64,000 nt of DNA from Mesorhabditis belari. Lineage: Eukaryota > Nematoda > Chromadorea > Rhabditida > Rhabditidae. Location of the stretch: the NCBI GenBank assembly GCA_958450365.1, contig CAUEEP010000378.1:62001-126000 (forward strand). The letters run 5' to 3'. Within the stretch, counting starts at the first letter, position 1. Every line of letters starts with the position of its first letter. The notes under the pieces are model-generated. The model was not told the origin of the DNA. It saw nothing but the letters and a program-made list of their open reading frames with translations, and made no database searches. The translations under genes and the position numbers were made by a program. Below are positions 38,746 through 49,856 of the stretch, one piece after another.

Positions 38746-39977
38746 TTAGCTTGGTAAATATGAAAGGTTATTTTTTACAAAAAATATTGCCCTGTCGTTA
38801 CGAAGAACATTCGCTGTCTAGGACTTTTCTCAATAATATGTCAAAATGTGCTCATGTTTTTTTTGCAAAAACTTTTTTGTTTTGAATAATATTTGTATTG
38901 TTTCAGCTCGGCAAAGATGGATGACCAAAAATTTAAAATCAGGGCCGGCATTTTCTTTGAATTCAAGTTAAACAAGAAAGCTACGGAATGCCATCAGAAC
39001 ATTTGTACTATTTTTGGAGAAGCTGCTCTTACTTACAAACAATGTTGTGTTTGGTACGATGGCTTCAAAACGGGAAACGAGTCATTGGAAGATGCACCAC
39101 ATGGAAAGCCGCCGATTACTTTGGACGATCAGCTGTTACTGAACGAGGTCGACTTGGATCCATCGCAAATTAGCAGAAAAGTTCGGATGCACTCATGTTA
39201 CCATTTACACGTTTTCGGGAAATCATATCGAAGCGGTAAATGGCTCCCCCACGACCTCACTGATGCCCACTAAGTCACACGAGTCACCTTGAGCTCTGTT
39301 CTTCTACGTAAAGCTAGCCATCGTGACTTTTGGAAGTATTTTTTGACATCTGATGAGACTTGGCTTTTGTATGAAAATATTCAACTCTATGGACAGTGGC
39401 TGAGTTCAAAGCAGACCTCTCATCCTATCCCGAAGCCTCCGAAAAAGTTATGCTTTGTGTGTGGTGGAATCCTAAGGGATTGACTCATTTTGAAATATTA
39501 GATAAAGGAGACACTGTTGACGGGAGACTTTATGCAGAACAAATGGGTCGAGTCGATCCAGCATTGAGGAAAAAGAGGATCGATCCATCGAAGGTCAAAT
39601 TTCTTCACGACAATGCTAGGCCTCACATTTCAAAGATCGTCCAAGAACAAATCGATACGTTGAGCTGGAAACTTCTTCCACACCCACCATACAGCCATGA
39701 TCTAGCCCCATCGGATTACTATCTCTTTCGGTCAATGAAACAAGCAGTTTCTGGACAGCAGTTCAAACAAAAGTAGGACATCGAAAATTGGGTTGGCAAC
39801 TATTTTGCCTCTAAAAATCTTCATTTTTACGAGGACGGTATTCGTGATTTGGGGCAACGTTGGAAAGAAGTTATTAATGCTTGTGGTGAATACATTTGAT
39901 TTTGAAAGTGTTTAAATAAATTTTTCTGTTACGTTAAAAATGATCAAAAAAATAACCTTTCATATTTACCAAGCTAA
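38746..39977 (+). mobile_element. Decayed mariner (DD34D) element
   Basis: 31-bp TIRs (TTAGCTTGGTAAATATGAAAGG...) with TA at 38744-38745 and 39978-39979; 1232 bp, inserted inside the ATTGATCGATAG satellite. Transposase pieces start at 38917 (MDDQKFKIRAGIFFEFKLNK, HTH domain with YKQCCVWYDGFKTGN) and continue with RDFWKYFLTSDETWLLYEN, WWNPKGLTHFEILDKG, KFLHDNARPHISK and HDLAPSDYYLFRSMKQ. An in-frame TAA near 39,271, a frameshift near 39,400 and a TAG at 39,774 break it; all DD34D landmarks remain, so it died recently. Confidence 0.9.
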
Positions 39978-40019
39978 TAATTGATCGATAGATCAATAGA
40001 TTCTTTATTACTAATTATA

Positions 40020-40425
40020 AGTCAATCAAAAATACACCTAACAGACTAGCCCACAATTATAGCGCCTCACTTCAGCCCACAATTATAGCGCCCTAGATTT
40101 CCCAAAATTGAGTCAATCATTCTGATTCTCCTGAAGATAAATCTTAAGTATATCCCCTAAAAAGTTGTCCATTATCTAATCAATTCAAGCTTTCAACTTG
40201 TTTATATAACCTTCCAAAGTTGAGAGCCGCCACTTCTCGAACTTTCAAGAGCCATCTTGTCAAAAACTTGTTTAGATTGAATTTATTAGATAAATAAACA
40301 CATGCTCGACGCGGTTTAAGTGTAAATTCTTGAGAAATGTCACCAAAACTCATTATGCTCTGTTTTCACTTGAACAATTAATTAATTGACTCAATTTTGG
40401 CTAATCTACTAGTCTGGATTTGATT
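40020..40425. other. Intergenic, unassigned
   Basis: A short direct repeat (CCACAATTATAGCGCC twice, 40,050-40,095). AATAAA on the - strand (40,287-40,282) may end the SLC10 transcript. Confidence 0.4.
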
Positions 40426-40427
40426 CC

Positions 40428-40600
40428 TGCTCTGGCTTTAGCTCTGGCTTTAGCTCTAGCTTTAGCTCTGGCTTTAGCTCTAGCTTTAGCTCTGGCTTTA
40501 GCTCTAGCTTTAGCTCAGGCTTTAGCTCAGGCTTTAGCTTTAGCTCTGGCTTTAGCTCTGGCTTTAGCTTTAACTTTAGCTCTGGCTTTGCTTAAATGGC
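40428..40600 (-). repeat. 12-bp minisatellite GCTCTGGCTTTA (SLC10 3' flank)
   Basis: About 14 units of GGCTTTAGCTCTGGCTTTAG, starting 18 bases after the SLC10 stop, so probably in the 3' UTR. Confidence 0.85.
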
Positions 40601-40617
40601 TCTAGATTCTGGAAAAT

Positions 40618-43600
40618 TCAAAAAAATTGGCTTACTTTTGAATCATCGATTAGCGAAATGTCAGTGAAGCTGTCCTTTGGTGTAATATCTGTTGATCCAT
40701 TGTTGATCTCTCCATTTTCCTTTTTCTCCTCTTTCAATGGGTTAAAACGTCGATAAACGCGTAGCAAAAAGTAAAAGAAAAGAAGAGGCTAAAATTTTGG
40801 ATTGGATTTTAAAAAAAGAAACACATCCCTTCTGAAGAAATCTTAAATTCTTAAATTCTTTACCTTATCCGTCATCAAAACAGTGACAAATAGGATGACC
40901 ATCGCAAGATCGACCTCTGGCTCCGGGAAAGTTAAAACCAAGATAACCATTGCGATTGCTAAACGAAAATCGAGCTTATTTATCTTCTTTACGGGATAAT
41001 TTATTTGAAAACATTATCTGAAAACATTATTTTTAAAGTATAAAACACTCACAAACGTGCTGAATCCCGGTCTCGATCGAAATCGTGATCTTATCCTTGA
41101 ACTCCATTCCCAAAATTGTCGCCACGATAAACGCCATCAAGTAGCCTGAAAAAAAACTAGAAATTGTCATGAAGAGTTTTTAATGCAATGTGTTCTTTCT
41201 TGGAAACATTTATTTGTTCCGTATGCATACGCTTTTTTGATGAGCAAGGAGATAACTGAAACACTGAAACTGAAATACTGAAATCTCATCAAGCAATTGG
41301 TGTCCCATCACCAACTAACAATGGAATTTCAACTGATTGTTCTTCGCTACCGATTGGGGAATCGCTGAGGTTGCTTTTAAGACCACGTGTAAATCTTTTT
41401 CTTTAATGGAAACATTGTTCCGTATGCATATGCCTTTTTGATGATCAAGAAAACAAAAGTTTACACTGAAATCTCATCAAGCAACTAGTGTCCCATCAAC
41501 AACTAACAATGGAATGTCAACTGGATGTTCTTCGCTACCGATTGGGGAATAGCTGAGGTTGCTTTTAAAGCAACGTGTTAATCTTTTTCTTTATGGGAAA
41601 CATTTATTTGTTCCGTATGCATACGCCTTTTTGATGATCAAGAAAACAAAAGTTTACACTGAAATCTTTAATCTGATCAAGCATCAAGCAACTTTAATCT
41701 CATCGCCAATGAAATGCCAACTACGTGTTCTTCGCTACCGATTGGGATCTTCGCTACCTATCTTCGCTACCTATCTTCGCTACCGATCTTCGCTACCGAT
41801 CTTCGCTACCGATCTTCGCTACCGATCTTCGCTACCGATCTTCGCTACCGATCTTCGCTACCTATCTTCGCTACCGATCTTCGCTACCGATATACTTAAA
41901 GTGCGTAGTTTTTCACAAACAAACATTTACTAGATAAAATTTAGCATATATGGAGGATTGACGGGAAATTTCATGCTGCATCTTTTGGATTTACACAAGT
42001 ATTGGTTATTGGAGTTAAGGCATTAAGGCGTTAAGGCATTAAGGCGTTAAGGAGTTAAGGCGTTCAGGTGTTAAGGCGTTAAGGCAACTGGTGTCCCATC
42101 GCTAACTAGCAATGTCACACATCAAGCAACATAGAATCTCAACTGAGTGTGATGGACAAATGAAATGTACTATATTTTCTGCAGAATTCAACGCCGATTC
42201 CGTATCTGCTTTCCGTTTCTGTTATGGAGCACTCTGTCAAAAGTTATAAGCGCGCAAAGTTTGTATGTACTTTGTACGGCAAAGTTTGGTTTCGTAAACC
42301 TCAGAAAAAGTATAGCTTAACTTTTTTAGAAGATTTGGAATCAGAAACGTGCCAAAGCATACCCATAAACCAAATGCTTTCTCATTTCTCACCTGACCAA
42401 GGCAAAAGACAACCAGCCAACACAATTCTCCAATTCAACAAGAAAACAATGTAGAAATTGGCATAAATCGAGGTGAGAAAGAAGAAAAATGTGCCAATCC
42501 AAACGATTATCTAACAAAATTGATGCAATCCAAACGAAAAACAAACAAACTTTGACCAATTTCTGAATATCCGAGTAGAGATTCGCTTTGTAGTGAATGA
42601 AGATCATTCCGAGAACTGTTGGAATCAGTAAAATCACCAACGCTTCAACAATGTCCCCAAATGGAATGCGCAGCGATTCAGTGGTGAACTCTTTTCCAAG
42701 AGTGCCAATCCAAATCGGCATTGCTACTGGAAAATCTTTCATTTACCCAATAGAATCATGTACTTTCTTTCTATCCTAACGGTACTTTCTTTCTATTCTA
42801 ACAGTACTTTCTTTCTATTCTAACGGTACTTTCTATTTCTCAAAAACTCACTTAAAGCAAAGAAATTTTGAGCGAATGTGAGCGAAACGGATAAATCGAG
42901 ATTCCCGCCGAAGATGATCGTCCAGAAAGAGCTTTTTCCACCACCCGGACAGGTACCAGCGGCAAAAAGCGCCAATTGAATTGCCCGTCCTTCTTCCTCC
43001 AGAATGTACTTGGCCAAGCAATAGGCAATCTAAAACATAATAGCTGATGTACAAAGAAACCAGATGCCGGGGATTTTCAGTCAAAAGCCAAATCCTGGGC
43101 CTGGCTGATTGTCCTGGCTTATTGTCCTGGCTGATTGCCCTGACTGATTGCCCTGACTGATTGCCTTGGCTGAACTAGATCTGTCTGAATTTGCATGGAG
43201 CTTTGATTACAAAGTAAGTTAATCAATGCCTAAATCTTGAGCTAAACTATGCTCACTCACCAATGGCATGATCCCAAACTGACAGAAAAGGCTGATGCAC
43301 GGGCTGAATGGGCGCTTCCAGATCTCTTTGATACTGAAACAAGGATATTTCTTTAGTAGAGAAATTTCAAAGTCCGTACAATACCAAGATTATTTTTGTT
43401 TGTGACTGGATTTGCTCAGAAGCTAGGTCCTGATCTGGATCTGGCTTTGCTGGCGAGATCTACTGAAGTGATTTGTGAGGTGAAGGAAATGTTGGGATCG
43501 CTGCGATCGAGTGGTTCAAAAGCTTGATGTCTATCAAAGATTGAACGTTAGATGGAACGGCTGATAGATTCTAGGTTCTTTACTACTAATCGATTGATAG

Positions 43601-45723
43601 ATTCTTTATTGTTAATTGATCGATAGATTCTCTATCGTCTCAAAAGCTTGACTTCTCAAGAGCTTGACGTCTCAAGAGCTTGACTTCTTAAAAGTTTGAC
43701 TTCTCAAGAGCTTGACGTCTCAAAAGCTTGACTTCTCAAGAGCTTGACGTCTCAAGAGCTTGACTTCTCAAAAGCTTGACTTCTCAAGAGCTTGACGTCT
43801 CAAGAGCTTGACTTCTCAAAAGCTTGACTTCTCAAGAGCTTGACGTCTCAAGAGCTTCCCTCTCAAAAGCTTGACTTCTTAAGAGCTTGACGTCTCAAAA
43901 GCTTGACTTCTCAAGAGCTTGACGTCTCAAAAAGCTTGACTTCTCAAGAGCTTGACGTCTCAAGAGCTTCCCTCTCAAAAGCTTGACTTCTTAAGAGCTT
44001 GACGTCTCAAAAGCTTGACTTCTCAAGAGCTTGACGTCTCAAAAGCTTGACTTCTCAAGAGCTTGACGTCTCAAAAGCTTGACTTCTCAAGAGCTTGACG
44101 TCTCAAAAGCTTGACTTCTCAAGAGCTTGACGTCTCAAGAGCTTCCCTCTCAAAAGCTTGACTTCTTAAGAGCTTGACGTCTCAAAAGCTTGACTTCTCA
44201 AGAGCTTGACGTCTCAAGAGCTTCCCTCTCAAAAGCTTGACTTCTTAAGAGCTTGACGTCTCAAAAGCTTGACTTCTCAAGAGCTTGACGTCTCAAAAGC
44301 TTGACTTCTCAAGAGCTTGACGTCTCAAGAGCTTCCCTCTCAAAAGCTTGACTTCTTAAGAGCTTGACGTCTCAAAAGCTTGACTTCTCAAGAGCTTGAC
44401 GTCTCAAGAGCTTCCCTCTCAAAAGCTTGACTTCTTAAGAGCTTGACGTCTCAAAAGCTTGACTTCTCAAGAGCTTGACGTCTCAAGAGCTTCCCTCTCA
44501 AAAGCTTGACTTCTTAAGAGCTTGACGTCTCAAAAGCTTGACTTCTCAAGAGCTTGACGTCTCAAAAGCTTGACTTCTCAAGAGCTTGACGTCTCAAAAG
44601 CTTAACTTCTCAAAAGCTTGACTTCTCAAAAGCTTGACTTCTCAAAAGCTTGACGGTGAAGATAAGAAGACAAAAAGCTGTAGAAGTGTGAGTTCTTTGA
44701 TTCAAAGGAGTCAAAGAACTCCTTTGAACTACTGAATTACTTTGAGCTTTGAAAAATCTTGCTAATCAATAGCAGAAGTTCGTAGAGAATGACGGATCAG
44801 TGGTTAGAGCAAGCAAAAGCAAAAGGTCGAGGACTCAAATCCCAGATCTATTGGCAATCCCTTCACTTTTTTGATTGCAAACTTATAAAGCTTATGTAAA
44901 ACCTTGACAACTTGTGACTTTTATGCAAATTTCGCTATTTACTTGACAACTTATGCAAATTTCGCTCACTTTTTCAACTTCAACTGTGTGCCCATCATAA
45001 AAGTAACGGTCGGGATGAAAATGACGAGCATTGTAATAAAAATTTTCGCTTTTTGATGTTCCCAATCGCTTCGCTGGATTCGAATCTCGTAATTGTGAAA
45101 GGTTCTAAAATTTCTCTTTAAACAAAATCAGGATTTACTGATTTCCCTTACTGATTGCCGATTTTTAGATTCAACTTCGTGATTCCAATGAATTTTCCCT
45201 CAACCGAAACGTTTAGCGTTTGAGTAAAGCTGTTGTTTTGAGAGAAAACGAGGAAACTTTCGTTTGGAGTAATCGTGCAAATGGCTTCATTTGAGCAAGT
45301 GAGCGAAATGTTCTCTTTGCTGCTTTGCGAAGATTGGAGAGTGATGAGAATATAGCTGAAATTCGGAGTTGATTACATTATTTAGAGTGCCGAATTTTGA
45401 TTAGAAAATCCAGAATCTTTTTTTTGCTAAGATTCTTGCTGATTTAAAGCTTAAATCGTTAGCTTTAAGCTTAAATTTAAAGCTTAAAACGACCTTTCTG
45501 TTCGACTTTTCAGGATTGCTTTAAGAAGACTTATTACTATAAAATGTTCAACGTTAAATACAGATTTAGCGATGAATTTTAGCGAAAGGCCTCATTTTTC
45601 TGCGATCATTACTCACCGTTCCTGTTTCGCTCGAAAAGCCGACAAGCGCGGCGGTTCAATCGTCAAATTCCAGCCGATCACATGAGCAATGCAAAGGGAT
45701 ATTGAGATAATCCTCAATAACAT
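40618..45723 (-). CDS. SLC10 / sodium-bile-acid-symporter family membrane protein
   Basis: Exons (transcript order): 45723-45617, 45355-45152, 45104-44970, 43333-43261, 43029-42852, 42726-42551, 42510-42393, 41145-41053, 40958-40864, 40788-40618. All are GT..AG with matching phases; 449 aa. Residues 1-19 (MLLRIISISLCIAHVIGWN) are a signal peptide, followed by an N-glycosylation-rich ectodomain of about 100 residues (ENISLT, PNESF, NNSFTQ, LNVSVEG), as in SLC10A3/P3-like members. The SBF membrane core follows: FITMLVIFIPTVTFMMG, RPFSPCISLFCQFGIMPL, AGTCPGGGKSSFWTIIFGGN + LDLSVSLT (the family's CPGG..N and D/S-V-S-L signature), VLGMIFIHYKANLYSD, GYLMAFIVATILGMEF, TISIETGIQHV. The substrate cannot be told; bile-acid transport is not implied in nematodes. 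A trans-splice-like TTTCAG lies 8 bases before the ATG. A strong donor (TCAAAA|gtaagc) near the end allows an alternative C-terminus. Introns 3 and 7 hold satellites. Confidence 0.9.
41738..41890 (-). repeat. 13-bp minisatellite TTCGCTACCGATC (SLC10 intron 7)
   Basis: About 12 units of ATCTTCGCTACC(G/T). The seed phrase CTTCGCTACCGATTGGG occurs three times upstream (41,343; 41,529; 41,729) in a duplicated block of about 190-220 bp (41,200-41,740), so the array grew from it. A TTAAGGCG array follows at 42,013-42,086, and a repeat-B piece at 42,180-42,260. Confidence 0.8.
42768..42838 (-). repeat. TACTTTCTTTCTATTCTAAC minisatellite (SLC10 intron 5)
   Basis: Three to four units of 23 bp. A CTGATTGTCCTGGCT array (43,088-43,170) occupies intron 4. 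Confidence 0.75.
43640..44657 (-). repeat. 32-bp higher-order satellite (SLC10 intron 3)
   Basis: A basic 16-mer alternates CTCAAAAGCTTGACTT and CTCAAGAGCTTGACGT. A 15-base variant CTCAAGAGCTTCCCT marks higher-order units: it recurs at about 43855, 43968, 44142, 44221, 44332, 44411 and 44490 (79, 111 or 174 bp apart). About 1 kb, in the 1.6-kb intron 3. AAGCTT is palindromic. A tRNA-like remnant follows at 44,785-44,855 (CAGTGGTTAGAGCAAG, GGACTCAAATCCC). Confidence 0.92.
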
Positions 45724-45834
45724 CAAAACCCTGAAATGCTGTTTGATGTTTTGTCAGAAAAAAAGGGATTTAAAGATTATACAAGATTAGGTAAAAACTA
45801 GAGCAGATATTGAGACTTTTGTGTTCTGAGGAAT

Positions 45835-46290
45835 CTTAGAATGTTCTAGAGAATCTCAGATAATCTCAGAATGGTCTGGAGAATCTCAGAAAGCCTCAGA
45901 ATGTTCTGGAGAATCTCAGAATTTTCTAGAGAATCTCAGAGTCTTCTGGAGAATCTCAGAATGTTCTAGAGAATCTCAGAGTCTTCCGGAGAATCTCAGA
46001 ATGTTCTAGAGAATCTCAGAGTCTTCCGGAGAATCTCAGAATGTTCTAGAGAATCTCAGAGTCTTCCGGAGAATCTCAGAATGTTCTAGAGAATCTCAGA
46101 GTCTTCCGGAGAATCTCAGAATGTTCTAGAGAATCTCAGAGTCTTCCGGAGAATCTCAGAATGTTCTAGAGAATCTCAGAGTCTTCCGGAGAATCTCAGA
46201 ATGTTCTAGAGAATCTCAGAAAATCTCAGAATATTCTAGAGCATCACAGAATGTTCTGGAAAATCCCAGAAAATCTCAGAATGTTCCAGA
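45835..46290 (-). promoter_or_regulatory. Heat-shock-element-like 40-bp tandem array upstream of SLC10 gene
   Basis: Units of AGAATGTTCTAGAGAATCTC + AGAGTCTTCCGGAGAATCTC; the 40-bp period is exact from 45,961 to 46,201. Each carries GAANNTTC (two abutting HSF pentamers) followed by a near-miss GAG. I count 12 GAANNTTC sites (at about 45,839, 45,899, 45,959, then every 40 to 46,199, 46,229, 46,249, 46,279). The array begins about 115 bases 5' of the SLC10 start codon. Whether HSF binds it is inference; it may simply be a satellite. Confidence 0.6.
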
Positions 46291-46299
46291 TCAGTTTCA

Positions 46300-46930
46300 A
46301 ATTCTCTGTGATGCACCAGATAGCATACGTTTACGGGTGCCAATCAAGTTGTTATTATGAGAAAGTTTGAATGGTTGCTCTTTTTTAAACACAAGAACAA
46401 GAACAAATAAAAGTTTGACAAAGGAAAAGTCAAAAAAAAAGGCAAAAAAAAGAACTCTAAAAGAGAATAAAGCCTAATTTACAAAGTCTAATTCTATAAA
46501 ACAAAAATTCTAAACTTCAAACAAGAATTTAAGCAAAAATTTGAAACTAAAAGCTAGCATATTTCATTTTTAATTATAAATTTGCAATTCTAAAAATTCT
46601 ATGTGTTTTAAAAGAAGAAAAAATGTTTGAAAGTTGAGCGTTTTTTCCCTTTTTGAATCCCTATGGAAATCAACGCCTTGATTATTTCCGAAAAGTGGTG
46701 AAAAAGGAAGAAAGAAAGAAAGAAAGAAGGAAAGAAAGAAAGGAAGAAAGGAAGAAAGAAAGAAAGAAAGGAAGAAAGAAGGAAAGAAAAAATGGCTGAA
46801 TCGACGAGATTTCCCGGGTAACCGTTTCTCTTTTTCTTTTCTCTCAGAATTTTTCCCTCGAAAATGGCCTATTCGAGAGTAATGCAGTCAGCCAGTCAGC
46901 CTGAACAAATATTGTATGAAATTGACGACA
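46300..46930. other. Intergenic, low complexity
   Basis: An inverted copy of the dispersed GTAAAC motif at 46,311-46,334, then A-rich sequence and a GAAAGAAAGG tract (46,703-46,790). No gene. Confidence 0.45.
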
Positions 46931-48525
46931 AAAAAAAACTATTCCGAGAGCTTTATGATTAACGATTACTCGCTTAGTGTACTTTACTCTCAAAACTCAA
47001 CCCTTTCTCGAGCATTTAACTCTTCATTTTCTTACATTAACGACTATTACAAGAAAATTCAATAAACTAGAAAATTTAATCACAGCTTTTTTTTGGGTCA
47101 AATCAATAAGCTCGACGGATATTTTCCAATATTTGCCACATCGAGATGAATAAGGGAACAATTGGAATCAAATTTTTCACAAAATTAGTTAGAAATTGTT
47201 GATAGGTTTGTCGAAAAGCTGAATTGGGGTTTAAAATTTGATTTGATTCAAAAAGAATCATCAAAAATGAGCCCAGATTCAAAAAGAATCATCAAAACTG
47301 AATCCAGATTCACAAGAATCGTCAAAACTGTATCCAGATTCAAAAAGAATCATCAAAACTGTATCCAGATTCAAAAAGAATGGTCAAAACTGAATCCAGA
47401 TTCACAAGAATCGTCAAAACCGAATCCAGATTCAAAAAGAATCATCAAAACTGTATCCAGATTCAAAAAGAATCGTCAAAACCGAATCCAGATTCACAAG
47501 AATCGTCAAAACTTATCAAAAACTGGATTCAGCTTTTAAAAACTAGTTATAATAGGAAAATTTAGACTCTAAACTTGCGAAAACTTGATTTTCTTGTTCT
47601 TGTACAAATCTTGCATGAAATTTTTGATGAAAAAAACTATTCCGAGAGCTTTATGATTAACGATTACACATTTAGTGTACTTTACTCTCAAAACTCAACC
47701 CTTTCTAGAGCATTTAACTCTTCATTTTCTTACATTAAGGACTATTACAAGAAAATTCAATAAACTAGAAAATTTTCTGATTTTTATGAGCACAAAAGAT
47801 TAATGAAACTAAAGAATTTGATAATTCAATGCTTCAGAATATTTTTTTTTTAAAAAAAACCTTTAGAAAGCTTCTTTTTAAGCTAAAAAAAAACATAAAA
47901 TAAAGATTTCAATGTACTAAAAAGTTTGTCTTTCAAAGCTAAACCAGAAAAGGGGCACTAAAAGAAAAGTATACTGCATTTTGTGAACAAAAAAAAAGAA
48001 GAGAAAGAAAGAAAAAGAAAAAAAATCGATTTAAGAAGAGAATTGAAATATTTTTGAAAGCATAAGTCAATAGAATTTCCAAATTTTGTAAAACACTAAA
48101 AAGTTTTATGACCAAAAAAAAGGTACACAATAAACGATCGGTCAAAAGTTTCGAGTCCCGATTAATCAAAGCTTTTTTTTTTGGGTCAAATCAATAAGCT
48201 CGACGGATATTTTCCAATATTTGCCACATCGAGATGAATGAGGGAACAATCGGAATCAAATTTTTCACAAAATTTGTGGGAAATTGTCGATAGATTTGTC
48301 GAAAAGCTGAATTGGGGTTTAAAATTTGATTTGATTCAAAAAGAATCGTCAAAAATGAATCCAGATTCAAAAGAATTGTCAAAACTGAATCCAGATTCAA
48401 AAGAATTGTCAAAACTGAATCCAGATCCAAAAAGAATCGTCGAAACTTATCAAAAACTGAATTCAGATGCTAAAAGCAAGCTATAATAGAAAAATTTAGA
48501 CTCTAAACTTGCGAAAACTTTATTT
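46927..48525 (+). repeat. Interleaved duplication A-B-A'-B' with 31-bp minisatellites
   Basis: Block A (46,927-47,075; ATTCCGAGAGCTTTATGATT ... CAATAAACTAGAAAATTT) recurs at 47,636-47,780. Block B (47,093-47,560; CAATAAGCTCGACGGATATT ...) recurs at 48,184-48,520. Each B carries its own array of AAAAGAATCATCAAAACTGAATCCAGATTC-type units (about nine in B, three to four in B'). Encoded frames (repeats of ESSKPNPDSK) are satellite artefacts. Block A reads NYSESFMINDYTFSVLYSQN in one frame, possibly an old exon. Confidence 0.65.
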
Positions 48526-48639
48526 TCTTGTGCAAGTTTAGCTATTTTTGCAATTTTTTTCATATAAAAATGGACAAATTGGAAACTTTAGAGATAAAAA
48601 AGTGAATGAAAGTGTAGATTAAATTTAGTTAAAGTTTAT

Positions 48640-48698
48640 CTACTATATATAGGGACTAAGACGTCTGTCTGTCCGTCTGTTTGTCCGTCTGTTTGTCC

Positions 48699-48749
<51 letters not shown>

Positions 48750-49090
48750 CGCCTGTCTGTCCGCCTGTCTGTCCGCCTGTCTGTCCGCCTGTCTGTCCGC
48801 CTGTCTGTCCGCCTGTCTGTCCGCCTGTCTGTCCGCCTGTCTGTCCGCCTGTCTGTCCGCCTGTCTATCTGTGCGCACTCTTTAGCCCCCAGAGGACCGT
48901 TTGCAATGATTTTTGCGCTGTTGAATAGGGAGTTACATATAGTTGTCCAACGTGGTTTTGAATTTTTTTGAAAAGCACAATTCGAGTCGTACACGGAGGT
49001 CGAGCCCAGGTCGTATGAGCGATAGACCGGCGCGCCACGGCGACAAAAGCTCATTCTCCAAAACATCCAGAAAAACCCGGATTTCTCGGC
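48640..49090 (+). repeat. CTGTCTGTCCGC array within dispersed repeat C
   Basis: It begins CTATATATAGGGACTAAGAC, then GTCTGTCC variants and about ten units of the 12-mer CTGTCTGTCCGC (to 48,865), then a segment with GCGCACTCTTTAGCCC and GCCGGTCTATCGCTC-like sequence. Tetra- and dodecamer periodicity makes all frames on both strands long; non-coding. Confidence 0.75.
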
Positions 49091-49099
49091 TGGTATACT

Positions 49100-49735
49100 A
49101 TAAAGTGCTAAATTCTTAAGTTATCACTATAAACTCGCGATGAACATCAAAAAAAACCATCGACAATAACAACAGTTCACTAAAAAATGAATCACCAACA
49201 ATGTTTAACATCAAATTTCAAAAAAATCTCAAATCAAACATCCATTTTTCAAATTTTATGTCTGCTTTGTCTGCTTTTGTGCAACAATCACAGAATAGCA
49301 CGAGAAATAATTGGTTTGTAGCCGTTCTCGAATGAATTTTAGAGTTTCTGCGGGTAAAAGAGATCAAAATGGGGTTTTTTTTTTTAAAAATCAGACAATT
49401 TTATAATCAAAATGGCGTCTTTTTTTACGAGAACAGACATTTTTATATAATTGTTTTTAATGAAAAGGGTAACCGCGAATTCTAGCGAGAATTCCCTACA
49501 AAATGATATAATATTGTCCTTATACATTAAAGGGTTGACCTACTAGAAAGGTTTGCCAAAAAAATTTCTTTCATTGTCGATTGTTGATTGTAAACTCTAC
49601 TCAAGTCTGGGTTAAGTACGGAAATTAGAAATTTAAATTCAAAATTAGAAACTGACGTTAGAAATTGAAATTAGAAAGCTAGAAATTGAAAACACAGAAT
49701 GACCGCGAAATTCTAGAGAAACTTTTTCAAAAACC
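49100..49735. other. Intergenic, unassigned
   Basis: AT-rich, with a truncated copy (about 49,318-49,360: TTGTAGCCGTT..TTTCTGCGGGTAAA) of the small signal-peptide exon at 52,820. Confidence 0.4.
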
Positions 49736-49856
49736 TAGCTGAGAAATGTCGAATTTCTTTCAAAAGTGGCAAGTGTTATATAAAGAATTGTAGCTCTAAT
49801 GCTTGGCTACATTTATCTACCAAAAACTTTCTGATTGGACTTATACAACTCATTTT

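Noticed and set aside
38893..39776. Active mariner transposase
   Set aside because: Two in-frame stops and one frameshift interrupt it.
43640..44657. CRISPR-like appearance of regularly alternating units
   Set aside because: The intervening segments are themselves repeated and have no unique spacers; the organism is a eukaryote and no cas genes are present.
45835..46290. Helitron as the carrier of the heat-shock-like sites
   Set aside because: No Helitron 5' TC / 3' hairpin-CTRR ends could be recognised around the array.
48636..49066. TDRQ/DRRT repeat ORFs
   Set aside because: CTGTCTGTCCGC satellite; every frame is open.
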